Of a DNA stretch of 64,000 bases, positions 33,378-42,702 are shown piece by piece. A program made the translations under genes and the position numbers. A model generated the notes under the pieces. The model saw only the letters and a list, made by a program, of their open reading frames with translations, searched no databases and was not told the DNA's origin. The DNA comes from Polyangiaceae bacterium (GTDB lineage: Bacteria > Myxococcota_A > Polyangia > Polyangiales > Polyangiaceae): assembly GCA_020633235.1 (NCBI GenBank), contig JACKEA010000002.1, positions 1,302,001-1,366,000 of the forward strand, given 5' to 3'. How positions within the stretch are numbered: position 1 is the first letter of the stretch; each line of letters starts with the position of its first letter.

Positions 33378-33820
33378 GCGATCCGGAAGCCGAAAACCTG
33401 GCGCGCCTGTTCGAGGGTCGAGGGCCAGAGCTCTTGTCGTTTCTCTCCGGCCAGCTCGCCGTGCTCCGGGGACAGGGCCACACCTATCTAGGGATCGCTG
33501 GCGTGTGCATCAGCGTGACCGGGTTTTCCGGACACAACATGGTGAACGCCGGCGCCCTTTCCGCATCGAGCATGGTCATCGGATTGCTCCTGGTGCTGGC
33601 TGCCATCGTGCTCACGTTGCGCGCCCTGCGGCGGATCCGCTGGGTCAGCGAGGATCTGGGAGCCCATCCAGGGGAAGTCGTGGCCCGAGTCATCGCGCGT
33701 CGAAACGTGCAGCAGAAAGCTCTGGAGCGCGCTGGGATCTTGGTCGGCGTGGGGCTGACCTTCTACCTCACGGCGGTAGTGCTCGCCGCGCTCGGCAAAG
33801 CCGGCTGGACCGTGCCCTGA
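33374..33820 (+). CDS. Small membrane protein, two membrane segments
   Basis: 148 residues from a GTG start that overlaps the preceding lipoprotein stop by four bases. A soluble head (DPEAENLARLFEGRGPELLS) is followed by a first hydrophobic hairpin (YLGIAGVCISVTGFSGHN and MVIGLLLVLAAIVLTLRAL) and a second helix near the end (AGILVGVGLTFYLTAVVLAALG), with a basic cytoplasmic loop (LRRIRWVSED, VIARRNVQQK) between. I do not recognise the family. Co-translation with the Cys-rich lipoprotein suggests a functional tie. A copy of the REP-like arm lies right after its stop. Confidence 0.7.
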   Translation: MSDPEAENLARLFEGRGPELLSFLSGQLAVLRGQGHTYLGIAGVCISVTGFSGHNMVNAGALSASSMVIGLLLVLAAIVLTLRALRRIRWVSEDLGAHPGEVVARVIARRNVQQKALERAGILVGVGLTFYLTAVVLAALGKAGWTVP

Positions 33821-33821
33821 C

Positions 33822-33848
33822 GGGGCTCGCGCCGAACCGACAAAACCC
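33822..33848. repeat. REP-like arm after a stop codon
   Basis: CTCGCGCCGAACCGACAAAA matches one arm of the family, here bracketed by GGGG and CCCC that could pair. It begins two bases after the stop of the small membrane protein gene, before the FHA gene on the same strand. Confidence 0.55.
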
Positions 33849-33883
33849 CGAGGACGAGGCGGTGCTATGCTCGGCGCGGCACC

Positions 33884-34765
33884 GTGGTGGCGAGTGACCC
33901 GAAATCCATTGAAGTGCGGCTTCGCGTCGGCGCCGCACAGATCCGTCTCGGGCTGGGTGACACGTTCATCGGCCGGAGCCCATCTTGCGACGTCGTGCTC
34001 CACTCCAGCAAGGTCAGTCGCAAGCACGCGTGCATTCACATCACGGCGTCATCCGTGCGCGTGGAAGACCTCGGGAGCGCCAACGGAGTCTTCGTAAACG
34101 GGCATCCTATCTCGGGGGCCAAGGCTCTGTCCCATGGCGACCGCGTCGCGATCGGCGGAGAAGAGCTGGAGGTGGTGTTTGGAGACGCGAGCGGGAGCCG
34201 CGCCAACCGACCCGGCGCGGTGACGCGCGGCGACCGCCCAACGCGAACCGTCGCGGCCGTACAGCAGCGATCTCCGGAGGCGGAAGCCTACGACAGCGAG
34301 GCGCCCAGCGGAACGCGGCGGGCGGACGCCTTCGAGCTCATCGGCCAGATCGTGGACCGGGCCCTGGCGGAGGGTCGAGCTGCGGACGCTGAGAGTATGA
34401 TGCGCGTCCATCTGGCCAAGGTGCTCGACGAAGCCAAGGCTCGCGGCACCCTCTCGCCGGAAACGCGAGCGAGCGCTCTGGACTACGCGCTCAAGATCGC
34501 GAGCGCCACCCAGCAGGGGCGCTGGGTGGACTACGTGTTCGAGATGCTCACGGCGCTGAGGCTGCCGCTGAGCGCGACGCTGACGACGAGCCTCCGGGCG
34601 GTGGTGGCGAACGTGGACGGCATCAGCAGCGCGAAGGTCCAGAGCTACGTGGACGTCATCCGGTCGCTGGCCGACGAGCGTCAGACGACGTCCACCATGC
34701 ACAGCGCAGACGCCATTCTGCGCGCGGTAGGGTCGCGGCGCGGGTCGACCCCTCCGGTTCGCTGA
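33884..34765 (+). CDS. FHA-domain protein
   Basis: 293 residues, GTG start (two GTG codons in a row). The N-terminal FHA fold has all phosphothreonine-binding landmarks: FIGRSPSCDVVLHSSKVSRKHACI and DLGSANGVFVNGHPI (residues about 28-85). A disordered basic linker follows, then a helical C-terminal domain (FELIGQIVDRALAEGRAADA to SYVDVIRSLADE) of unknown type. It should dock onto a phosphorylated partner, plausibly of one of the Ser/Thr kinases in this window, though none is adjacent. The window has three kinases but the link is only inference. Confidence 0.88.
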   Translation: MVASDPKSIEVRLRVGAAQIRLGLGDTFIGRSPSCDVVLHSSKVSRKHACIHITASSVRVEDLGSANGVFVNGHPISGAKALSHGDRVAIGGEELEVVFGDASGSRANRPGAVTRGDRPTRTVAAVQQRSPEAEAYDSEAPSGTRRADAFELIGQIVDRALAEGRAADAESMMRVHLAKVLDEAKARGTLSPETRASALDYALKIASATQQGRWVDYVFEMLTALRLPLSATLTTSLRAVVANVDGISSAKVQSYVDVIRSLADERQTTSTMHSADAILRAVGSRRGSTPPVR

Positions 34766-34813
34766 ACACGGAGATGCCGCTCCACCCGAGATCGGGTGTA
34801 GCCTTGGCTCCAG

Positions 34814-35401
34814 ATGTACGCGCGGCTCCACGCCTACCTGGACAGCCTGCCGCAGGGCCTCGACTCCTTCCCTGAGTGTCGGGTCAAGGCGTCGCTCTTG
34901 CGCGGCGCCCTCGACGACCCGGGTGCGAGAGTGAAGCTGGACGCCTTGCCCGAGCGACTCGCGAGCCTTTTCGGCTCCCCACCCCCTGTCACGCAGTGGA
35001 TGCCCGAAGTCGTGAGCGTGGCCGCCCACTACGCCATCGCCGATGCGCGCGGCTTCGATGACGACGACGTCTTGATGTGGACGTATCGCGTCAACCAGCG
35101 CTTGGCACAATCACGATTGTACCGAGCCATGACCGCCGTGGCGACGCCGCGTCTCGCGCTCAGAGGCGCACGGCTCGCGTGGGGAATGATCCACAAAGGC
35201 ATCGGGCTCTCCGTGCGCCTCGAAGACGACAGCGCACGCCTGACCGTCACACATCCGCGCGGGGTGTGGCCCAACCTGGTCCACCGCGCGAACGCCACCG
35301 GATTCCGCGCGGTGCTGGAGAGCTCCGGGGGCTCGAACGTGGAAGTCTTCGTGGCGGAGTCCAGCCCCGATCGCGCCATCTTCGACTGCAGCTGGACCTG
35401 A
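34814..35401 (+). CDS. Myxobacterial conserved protein, possibly DUF2378-like
   Basis: 195 residues, cytoplasmic, no membrane segment. It begins YARLHAYLDSLPQGLDSFPECRVKASLLRG, continues with a helical centre (EVVSVAAHYAIADARGFDDD, MWTYRVNQRLAQSRLYRAM) and ends in beta strands (IGLSVRLEDDSARLTVTHPR; ATGFRAVLESSGGSNVEVFV). Size, helical start and a V4R/heme-NO-like beta end recall the family of paralogues abundant in myxobacteria, but I am not certain. It follows the FHA gene by 48 bases on the same strand and may be co-transcribed. It ends one base from the opposing phosphoesterase gene. Confidence 0.55.
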   Translation: MYARLHAYLDSLPQGLDSFPECRVKASLLRGALDDPGARVKLDALPERLASLFGSPPPVTQWMPEVVSVAAHYAIADARGFDDDDVLMWTYRVNQRLAQSRLYRAMTAVATPRLALRGARLAWGMIHKGIGLSVRLEDDSARLTVTHPRGVWPNLVHRANATGFRAVLESSGGSNVEVFVAESSPDRAIFDCSWT

Positions 35402-35402
35402 G

Positions 35403-36761
35403 CTACTTCGGAAACTGCGAAAGGCAAGCGTCGAGCTTGGCCTGATCCACCGGCGGTTCGTCGAGCGCCGGTGGGGCCATGAAGGGCGGGTTCTCGAAGT
35501 CGAAGAAGTCGAGCATCGCGTCGGCGTTGGCGTCGCGACGGGTCATTGCAGGAAGCTCGAACAGCGTCTCCACGAAGCGCACGATGCTGGTGTGGTCGTG
35601 GGTGACGTGGGACACGTAGTGCGCCTTGGTGTAGGGCGAGATCACGAACACCGGGACGCGGAAGCCGAGCTGGTCGAAGCCGCCGAGCTCGCCGCCGGTC
35701 AAGGGAGCGGTGTCGTCCGGAGCACAGGTCTTGGGCGGAGCCACGTGGTCGTAGAGCCCGCCGTGCTCGTCATAGGTGATGAAGATGACGGTCTTGTCCC
35801 AGTAGGGGCTGTCCATGATCACCTTGATCTGGTCGTAGACCCACTTCTGGCCGACCTGCATGTCCCCCGGCGGGTGCTCGCTCTCTTCCGCCGCGCCGCC
35901 CTTGCTGAACAGCGACTCCACCCAGGAGACCTGAGGCAGGGTGCCGGCGGCGACGTCCTTGGCGAAGTCCGAGATCTCGACGATCTTGTCGCTGTTGTCG
36001 AGCGCGACGTTCACCAACAACGACGACGCCGCCAGGTTCGTGCGGTACTCTTTCCACGTCACGCCGGCGTCGTTCAACGCGCCCATGAGCGACGGAACCT
36101 GTCCCAGTATGGGTTGGTTCTCCGTCTTGCCGAAGGAAGTAGCCGCGAGCCAGTACATGCGGTTCGGCCAGGTGGGGCCCATCACGGAGCAAAAGTAGCG
36201 ATCGCTCGTCGCGAAGGTGTTGGCCAGCTGGTAGTAGAACGGAATGTCCTTGTCGTCGTAGTAGCCGATGGCCCGGGCGCCGGTGGGATCTGCGGTCTTC
36301 GCGTTCGCCTTGGCGAAGCCGTCCATGGCGCCTTCGTTCCACGATTCGTGGCTGCCGCCCCACTCGTGGTTCGTGTCAGTAAAGCAGTAGTCCGTCTTGT
36401 GCACGAAGGGCACGCTGGAATCGTCCGGCGCCGGCTGAGTGGTCCCCTCTGGCGCCACGTCCACGTCCGGCTGCCCATACTCGGGCAGTTTCTGGAAGTA
36501 GTGATCGAAGGAGCGGTTCTCCTGCATGATGAGCACCACGTGCTCGAAGGGCAGGCGCTTGCCCTGGGTCTTGCAGCTCAGCGTCTCCTTGGGCAGAGCA
36601 CCGGCGGAAAACTCACAAGCAGCCCGGGAGTTCGCGTGGGTGTCCTCTTCCGGAGCGCAGTTCGTCAATGGCACGGTGCCTGCGGGCTCGTCGTCGCTGG
36701 AGGAGGAGCAGGCGGAAAGCAGGGCTAGGGCGCAAAACCCGAGAACGAAGCGTCGAAGCAT
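35403..36761 (-). CDS. Phosphoesterase-family lipoprotein (phospholipase C / acid phosphatase type)
   Basis: 452 residues. MLRRFVLGFCALALLSAC gives a lipobox. The body matches the phosphoesterase family of bacterial phospholipase C and AcpA: VVLIMQENRSFDHYFQ (metal site), DRYFCSVMGPTWPNRMYW, ITYDEHGGLYDHVAPP and FRVPVFVISPYTKAHYVSH with THDHTSIVRFVE. These supply the Asn, Asp, Glu and His ligands of the metal centre. Size is shorter than the 650-700 residues of Pseudomonas PlcH, lacking its C-terminal domains. It would hydrolyse phospholipid or another phosphoester on the cell surface. It is 58 bases downstream of the epimerase gene. Confidence 0.88.
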   Translation of the reverse strand: MLRRFVLGFCALALLSACSSSSDDEPAGTVPLTNCAPEEDTHANSRAACEFSAGALPKETLSCKTQGKRLPFEHVVLIMQENRSFDHYFQKLPEYGQPDVDVAPEGTTQPAPDDSSVPFVHKTDYCFTDTNHEWGGSHESWNEGAMDGFAKANAKTADPTGARAIGYYDDKDIPFYYQLANTFATSDRYFCSVMGPTWPNRMYWLAATSFGKTENQPILGQVPSLMGALNDAGVTWKEYRTNLAASSLLVNVALDNSDKIVEISDFAKDVAAGTLPQVSWVESLFSKGGAAEESEHPPGDMQVGQKWVYDQIKVIMDSPYWDKTVIFITYDEHGGLYDHVAPPKTCAPDDTAPLTGGELGGFDQLGFRVPVFVISPYTKAHYVSHVTHDHTSIVRFVETLFELPAMTRRDANADAMLDFFDFENPPFMAPPALDEPPVDQAKLDACLSQFPK

Positions 36762-36819
36762 GACGGCACCGAGGCTACGCCGACTCGGCGTTAAGGGCAC
36801 GTGACAGTTCGACGACGGC

Positions 36820-37929
36820 TCAGCGACGAACGGCGGCCCGCAGGCTTTCGAGCGCTCGACGCGCCGAGTCCTCCAACGACCCCGCCCGGGGATGCGCCGC
36901 GCCCCGCGCCAGCAGATCCTCGACCGTGTCCCGTAATGTCTCGCCCGGATCCCGCGCCGTCCAGCCGAGCTCGCGTTCGGCCTTCTCACTGCTGCAATAC
37001 CAGTAGTACTGCGCCATTTCCACGCTCACGGGATCGACGCTCGGCTCTCCACCGATGCGACGCACCGCGCGCGAGAAGACGTCGTTCAGCCCCAGGGCGA
37101 GGGCGCGATTGGCGGGCAGCTTCAAGCGCGGCGCGCGCACACCAGTCATGCGCTCGAGTCGCTGGAAGAACGCCTGGACCGTGAGGTTCTTGCCGTTCAA
37201 GAGATAACGCTCTCCCGCCTCGCCGCGCTCGAACGCGAGCAACATGCCCAACGCGGCGTCCCGTGCATCGACGAACGCCATGCCTCCCGACGGCACCGCT
37301 GGGATGTCCCGCTCCAGGAACTTCCGGACGTCCCCCGTGGACGACTCCCGCAAGTCCCCGGGGCCGAGCAGCAGACTGGGATTGACCACCACCACCTCGA
37401 AGTCTGGCGGAGCGTTGGCGTCCAACGCCTCCCGTTCGCCGTAGTACTTGCTGCGGTAGTAAGGGAATCGCGCGATGAGATCGAGGGGCGCGTCCGAGTG
37501 CTCATCGAAGATCTCGTCCGGATCCTCGCCCAGGGCGATGGTGCCGCTGGTGGACGCCACCACCACCCGGCGAACGCCGGCGCGCCGTAGTCCGGTCAAG
37601 GCGGTGCGCACGCCCGTCACGTTGATGCGATGGAGCGCTTCGGCGTCCTTCGGATCGCGGCTGACACGTCCCGTCGTCAGGAAGGCGCCTTCCATTCCCC
37701 GCGCCGACTCGGCCACGGCGTCCGCATCCAGGACGTCCACGGCGGAGACTCCGTCGCCGCCCCGCTTGCTCGTGGCCACCACATGATGGCCGAGATCCCC
37801 AAGCAGCCGCAGCAAGTGGGATCCCAGAAACCCCGTGGCGCCGCCCAGCCAGAAACGCCGAGGGGGCGAGAGCGGGACTCCGTGGCTGGAGCCATGGCCG
37901 TTGCCGTTCGCCTTGCCGTTGGCGCTCAT
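36820..37929 (-). CDS. NAD(P)-dependent epimerase/dehydratase (dihydroflavonol-reductase-like)
   Basis: 369 residues of the extended short-chain dehydrogenase fold. GGATGFLGSHLLRLLG is the nucleotide loop, VVVASTSGTIALGE and YYRSKYYGE give the Ser and Tyr-x3-Lys of the catalytic triad, and VVNPSLLLGPGDLRES the substrate-side loop. It resembles HpnA and dihydroflavonol-4-reductase-like enzymes that act on sugar- or lipid-linked substrates. The N-terminal 20 residues are low complexity (NGKANGNGHGSSHG). ATGA overlap with the multidomain lipid enzyme shows they form an operon, so a step in the same lipid or wax pathway is likely. Confidence 0.88.
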   Translation of the reverse strand: MSANGKANGNGHGSSHGVPLSPPRRFWLGGATGFLGSHLLRLLGDLGHHVVATSKRGGDGVSAVDVLDADAVAESARGMEGAFLTTGRVSRDPKDAEALHRINVTGVRTALTGLRRAGVRRVVVASTSGTIALGEDPDEIFDEHSDAPLDLIARFPYYRSKYYGEREALDANAPPDFEVVVVNPSLLLGPGDLRESSTGDVRKFLERDIPAVPSGGMAFVDARDAALGMLLAFERGEAGERYLLNGKNLTVQAFFQRLERMTGVRAPRLKLPANRALALGLNDVFSRAVRRIGGEPSVDPVSVEMAQYYWYCSSEKAERELGWTARDPGETLRDTVEDLLARGAAHPRAGSLEDSARRALESLRAAVRR

Positions 37930-40900
37930 CCGCCCAGCTCCCGATCGAGGGTTTGTCGGGCCGGCGCGAACACGGCGCTTGGTCGGTCCAGCTGAAATAC
38001 CTTCTGGAAGGTCATCAACAGCCCGATGTTGTTGCTCTTCACCGCACCGGAGACGAACTCCGCCGGGTCCGGCGTATAGGCCTCGCGCACGATGCGGGTG
38101 AACAGCGTCGGCGTGGTCTTCAACACGCAGTCGGCGCTAGCCGTGGCCTTGCCGCGAGTCACCTGGCACTCGGTCGCGTCCACCATCACGGTCCAACGCT
38201 CCTTTTCCCCGAGGGAGAAGTAGAACGTCACCGTCTCGTCTACGGCCCCCGCGACGAAACGCCGCGACAGCTCCGAGAACACCGGCGCGAGCCCCTCGTC
38301 CTCCACTTGCGGCAGCGCTGCGTCGAGCGACCCCATCTGGGCAATGTCCAGGACCTCGCCGCGGGACAGCGCCAGCACCGCGCGCCGCACCAAGCTGCTC
38401 ACGGCCCGGGAGGCCTCGGACGGCGACATTTCCGCCGTCAGCCGACGAAGATCCGAGACCGTTAGTGGTGGTCCGATGCGCGCCGCCACGTCGCGCCGGC
38501 GCGGAACGCTGGCGCCCTTGGGCAGCGCCCGATGAGTGCCGCCCAGGTAGACCGGCAAGATGTCGATGCCGTAGTGCAACGCCAAGTGCCCCACCGCGGG
38601 CTTGAACTCCTGAACCTCGCCGTCCGAGCTTCGAGTGCCTTCGGGGAAGATCAGCACGGTCTTGCCCTGCTCCAAGAGCTCCCCGGCTTGGCGCAAGCTC
38701 TGGCGAAGGGAGCCGGTGCGGGACATCGGCACCAGGTTCGTCAGGTTCTCGAAGTATGCCTTCCGCCAGCGGTTGCCCTCGAAGAAGTAGTCCTGGGCTG
38801 CGAGCGACACCAGATCCTGTCCGTAGCTGCCGAGGGCGTACTTCACGAGGCCCATGTCCAGGTGGCTCGCGTGATTGGCGGCCACGAGGGTGTTGCGGTT
38901 GAACGGGATGAACGCTCGGCCCGTGACCTTGGTGCTGAGCACGCGGTCGTAGAAACCCATCTGGGCTCGCCCCAGCCAGTGCATCGCCGCTTCGCGGAGC
39001 TCGTCCGGGATCTCGAAGGGCGTCTCGTCTTCTCGCTCGATGCTGGCAGAAGCCGAGGGGCGCCGCCCGGAGGACAGCTCCCGCAAGAAGGCCTCGGCGT
39101 CTTCAATCGTTTCCGCGCTGCTGAGCCGCTCTGCGTCCAGGGACGCCCCCACCTGGGCTTCGAGGGCCACGAGCAGCTCCAAGAGCATGAGGGAGTCGAA
39201 GCCGAGATCCCCGCGCAGGGACATGCCGGGGGACAGCTTGCTCGGATCCTTGCGGGTGATGGCGCCCACCGCGGCGCGCACCTGCCGCGCGGCGCGATCC
39301 AGCTCGCCCGTGGCTTCCATGCTGGGCGGCCTCTCGGACAGCGGCGCGACGCGCTCCACCAGTCGCTGTACCTCCCGGCGCTTCACCTTGCGGGTGGCGG
39401 TGCGCGGCAGCTCGCCGTCCACCAACGTCACGACGGAAGGACGCTGGACGACGGGTAGCTTCGAAAGGGCGCGGTCCAGCGCGCGCTTGGCTCGTGCGTG
39501 GCGCTCGCCGCGCGACCCGCCCTCGTCCTTGGCCACGACGGCCACGCACGCGACGCGCTCCCCGCCGCGGCCGTCGGACGCGCCCACGATCGCGAGCTCC
39601 ACGACGTGTTCCACGCTGCCAATGCGTGCCTCGACGTCGTCCGGATACACGTTCTCGCCGCTGGACGTGACGATGGTGTCTTTCTCGCGGCCGACGATGA
39701 CCAGGTTGCCCTTCTTGTCGAGCTTGCCCAGGTCGCCCGTGTGCAACCAGCCCTCGGAGTCGATCACCCGGCGCGTGGTCTCTTCGTCGTCGGAGTAGCC
39801 GAGCATCACGTTCGGACCGCGCGCCAGCACTTCGCCCACGCCTTCGGAGTTGGGATTGTCGATCCGGATCTCCACGCCGGGGACCGGCTTGCCCACGTGA
39901 CCGGGCTTGGACTTGGGGCCGCTCTCCGCCACCGTGAGCACCGGCGCAGCCTCGGTGAGGCCGTAGCCTTCCGCCAGGTGCAGGCCCATGCCGCTGAAGA
40001 GGTGGTGCGTCTTCTCCGGCAAGGCGGCTCCACCGCTCACCAAGTAGCGAAGATGGCCGCCCAGCCCCGTGTGCACCGGCCCGAACAGGACCTTGCCGGC
40101 GTCCACGCCCAGGCTCTTGCCCAGCGTGCGATTCAGCTCCACGGCGAAGTCGAACACGTGCGAGGCCAGCGAGCCGCGCTCCGCGACCTTCGCGGTGATA
40201 CGTCGTTCCAGCATCTCCCACAGCGCCGGCACGCCGATCATCGCGGTGATGCGTCCGCTCTTGAGCCCCGCCTCCAGTCGTTCCGCGGTGAGCTCGTCCA
40301 GGTACACCACCCGCGCGCCCCGCGAGAGCGGCAACAGCATGCCGCAGGTGAGCTCGAAGGTATGGTGCAGCGGCAGCACCGAGAGCACCCGGTCCCCCTT
40401 GGAGAGCGGGAACAGCGGGGCCAGGGAGGCGACCAGCGCGGTGATGTTCTCGTGCGAGAGCATCACGCCCTTGGGCGTGCCCGTGGTGCCACTGGTGTAG
40501 ATCAGCGCGGCCACGTCGTCGGGTCGCGACTCCACCGCCTTGGGAATGGGCTCGCCGCTCTCCGCGGACGCCCACAGGTCGAGCCAGGAGATCCCGCCGC
40601 CGCGGGCGGCGTCTACGTCGTGGCGTACTCGCTTGCGGACCTTGTCGTCCGCGATGAACACCTTGGCGCCGGACGCTCGCGCCAAGTTCGCGGCGGCGCT
40701 GGCGTCGATGCCGGCGTCGAGCGGAACGACCGTGGCGCCCGCCAGGTGGATGCCGAAGAAGGCGATGGGCCACGCGGGGTGGTTGGCGCCGGCGAGCATC
40801 ACGCGGTCTCCGCGTTCCACGCCGAGCGCCGCCAGCCGCCCCGCACACGCCAGGGAACGCCGCTGCCATTCGCGATAGGTGATGCGCGAGAGACCCTCGG

Positions 40901-42659
40901 TTTCCGTACGCTGGAGAGCGACGGCGAGATCGTAGCGCTCGGTCATTTCGCCGAGCATGGAGGTCAGCGTCTCGTGCCGCTCGGGGGCCTTCCGCGGCCG
41001 GCGGATGCGCTCGTCGATCTTGGGAAACACCCACTTCTCGAGGGCGGGAACGTGAACCTCCAAGAACCACTGCCGCCAGTCGATCTGCTCCGGCTGCCAG
41101 CAGATCTTGTCGCGGTCCGCGCCGTTCACTCTCGCGTACGCCGCCCGCGTGTTGTCGCAGCGGAACACGTAGTGGTACTCCGCCGTGAAGGGCACGAAGG
41201 CCCCGAGCACGTCGCCGATCTTGTCCTGTTGCTCGGCGAAGCCGCTCAGCACGCGAGCCGTTGGTGAGAGCAGCGGCGCCGCGGGCCCCAGAGCGGCGCG
41301 CTCGATGAAGCTAGCCGCCGTGCGCGTCGCCTTGGAGATGGCCTTGGGACCGAAGCGCCGGAACTGGTCCTTGTCGAGCATCGCACCTTCGAAGCGCGAC
41401 TGCAGTGCGCTGAGCACCGGGCCGCCGCGACCAGTGCGCTTGTAGTACTTGCGCTTGTAGAGTCCGGAGAGCTCGAAGAAGCGCCGCATGGTGCACGGAT
41501 TCGAGTCGCTGGAACCGTACTGGTAGACCGGCGGAGCGGTGCCCTCGAGCAGCTCCGCCAGCGAGAGCGTCATGCCCGCCGCGACCATGTCGCAGGGGAT
41601 GAAGTCCAGGAAGTTGTCGGACCCCGGGATCTGCGTCTGCCCCTCGCGCAGGGAGTAGATCAGCGGCGCGCTGGTGTTGATCCCTTCGTTCCAGCCCGGA
41701 AATGGGTAGAACGACGTAGACTCCACGATCGCCGGGCGCACGATGGTGAAGGCCAGGCCGCTGCTCGCGACGATCTGCTCGCCGATCGCCTTGGTGTACG
41801 TGTACGTGTTCGGGAAGCCCCAGAACTGCGCTCGCTCCATCCCCATCTCGGCGAGCTGAGCTTCCACGAACTTGCGCTTCACGCGCTCCACCTCTTTTTC
41901 CAGGGTGGGTCCGCTGGATGGCTCGCCGCGATCCAGGAGGTTCTTCTTGGCTTGGTCCAAGAAGCGGCTCTGGCGGAACGCGTCGGACGAGCGGTGGCGC
42001 GCCTGCTCCACCACGTCGAGGCACTCGGCGATCTCGCGGTCCGGCTCCCAGTGCATCTGTTCCAGCTCGTGCGCCCGGGGAAAGGGAAACTCGCGAGGGT
42101 CCAGCTCCTCGATGATGCCCGTGCGACTGCCCGCGACGAAGCAGGTGCTGGTGTGGAGCAGAGGGACGTTGCCGAGATCCTTGGCCAGCGCCACCAGGTT
42201 CTGGACGCCGAAGGCGTTGACCTCCAGCGCTTCGTCGAGGGGCGGGTCGAAGTCCACTACCCCGGAGGCGTTCACCACGGCATCGATGGTGCCGCGCAGA
42301 TCTTCTCGCAGCGGAGCGTCGAGGCCGCAGAAAGGATGCACGACGTCACCGCCGATGGGCGTGACCTTGTCGCGGAGGAACGTCTCGAACCGCTCGCCAT
42401 GCTCTTCCCGCAGTGCGTTCAGGCAATCGTTCTTGGCGATCTCGTTCCAGAAGCGCTCGCGGGCGTTCTGCTTGTCGCGCTCGCGGACCACGAGATACAG
42501 GTGGCCCACGTCGGGGTATTTGGAGAGCAGGAAGGTCCAGAAGACCTTGCCCAGGAATCCCGTGCCTCCGATGACCACGAGACGCCGTCCGCCGAGCTGG
42601 GCAGACACGTCGAGCGGACCGCGAGGATGCGGGGCCTGACTGACCGTATTGGGCGTCAT
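37926..42659 (-). CDS. Multidomain acyl reductase / acyl ligase / carrier / acyltransferase / SCP2 enzyme (ElbD-like)
   Basis: 1577 residues. Domains in order: fatty-acyl reductase of the male-sterility type (VVIGGTGFLGKVFW near residue 30; YTYTKAIGEQ near 290) with its C-terminal helper to about 560; AMP-forming acyl ligase (YTSGTTGTPKGVMLSHE near 720; GWLHTGDLG near 960); acyl carrier with phosphopantetheine Ser in GDLGFDSLML (near 1153); PlsC-type acyltransferase with NHASHLDMG (near 1263) and FPEGTRSSDG; and an SCP2 lipid-binding end (about 1450-1577). It can activate, carry, reduce and transfer a fatty acyl chain, the toolkit of ether-lipid or wax synthesis. The domain set recalls ElbD of Myxococcus xanthus; identity is not proven. 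Confidence 0.9.
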   Translation of the reverse strand: MTPNTVSQAPHPRGPLDVSAQLGGRRLVVIGGTGFLGKVFWTFLLSKYPDVGHLYLVVRERDKQNARERFWNEIAKNDCLNALREEHGERFETFLRDKVTPIGGDVVHPFCGLDAPLREDLRGTIDAVVNASGVVDFDPPLDEALEVNAFGVQNLVALAKDLGNVPLLHTSTCFVAGSRTGIIEELDPREFPFPRAHELEQMHWEPDREIAECLDVVEQARHRSSDAFRQSRFLDQAKKNLLDRGEPSSGPTLEKEVERVKRKFVEAQLAEMGMERAQFWGFPNTYTYTKAIGEQIVASSGLAFTIVRPAIVESTSFYPFPGWNEGINTSAPLIYSLREGQTQIPGSDNFLDFIPCDMVAAGMTLSLAELLEGTAPPVYQYGSSDSNPCTMRRFFELSGLYKRKYYKRTGRGGPVLSALQSRFEGAMLDKDQFRRFGPKAISKATRTAASFIERAALGPAAPLLSPTARVLSGFAEQQDKIGDVLGAFVPFTAEYHYVFRCDNTRAAYARVNGADRDKICWQPEQIDWRQWFLEVHVPALEKWVFPKIDERIRRPRKAPERHETLTSMLGEMTERYDLAVALQRTETEGLSRITYREWQRRSLACAGRLAALGVERGDRVMLAGANHPAWPIAFFGIHLAGATVVPLDAGIDASAAANLARASGAKVFIADDKVRKRVRHDVDAARGGGISWLDLWASAESGEPIPKAVESRPDDVAALIYTSGTTGTPKGVMLSHENITALVASLAPLFPLSKGDRVLSVLPLHHTFELTCGMLLPLSRGARVVYLDELTAERLEAGLKSGRITAMIGVPALWEMLERRITAKVAERGSLASHVFDFAVELNRTLGKSLGVDAGKVLFGPVHTGLGGHLRYLVSGGAALPEKTHHLFSGMGLHLAEGYGLTEAAPVLTVAESGPKSKPGHVGKPVPGVEIRIDNPNSEGVGEVLARGPNVMLGYSDDEETTRRVIDSEGWLHTGDLGKLDKKGNLVIVGREKDTIVTSSGENVYPDDVEARIGSVEHVVELAIVGASDGRGGERVACVAVVAKDEGGSRGERHARAKRALDRALSKLPVVQRPSVVTLVDGELPRTATRKVKRREVQRLVERVAPLSERPPSMEATGELDRAARQVRAAVGAITRKDPSKLSPGMSLRGDLGFDSLMLLELLVALEAQVGASLDAERLSSAETIEDAEAFLRELSSGRRPSASASIEREDETPFEIPDELREAAMHWLGRAQMGFYDRVLSTKVTGRAFIPFNRNTLVAANHASHLDMGLVKYALGSYGQDLVSLAAQDYFFEGNRWRKAYFENLTNLVPMSRTGSLRQSLRQAGELLEQGKTVLIFPEGTRSSDGEVQEFKPAVGHLALHYGIDILPVYLGGTHRALPKGASVPRRRDVAARIGPPLTVSDLRRLTAEMSPSEASRAVSSLVRRAVLALSRGEVLDIAQMGSLDAALPQVEDEGLAPVFSELSRRFVAGAVDETVTFYFSLGEKERWTVMVDATECQVTRGKATASADCVLKTTPTLFTRIVREAYTPDPAEFVSGAVKSNNIGLLMTFQKVFQLDRPSAVFAPARQTLDRELGG

Positions 42660-42702
42660 GATGAAACGGGGTCGATTTCGCTCCCCCGGGGCCGCCGGGG
42701 CG

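Noticed and set aside
37949..37970. TTTGTCGGGCCGGCGCGAAC resembling a REP-like arm
   Set aside because: It lies in the coding end of the multidomain enzyme in a normal reading frame and differs at several positions; likely chance or a very old copy.
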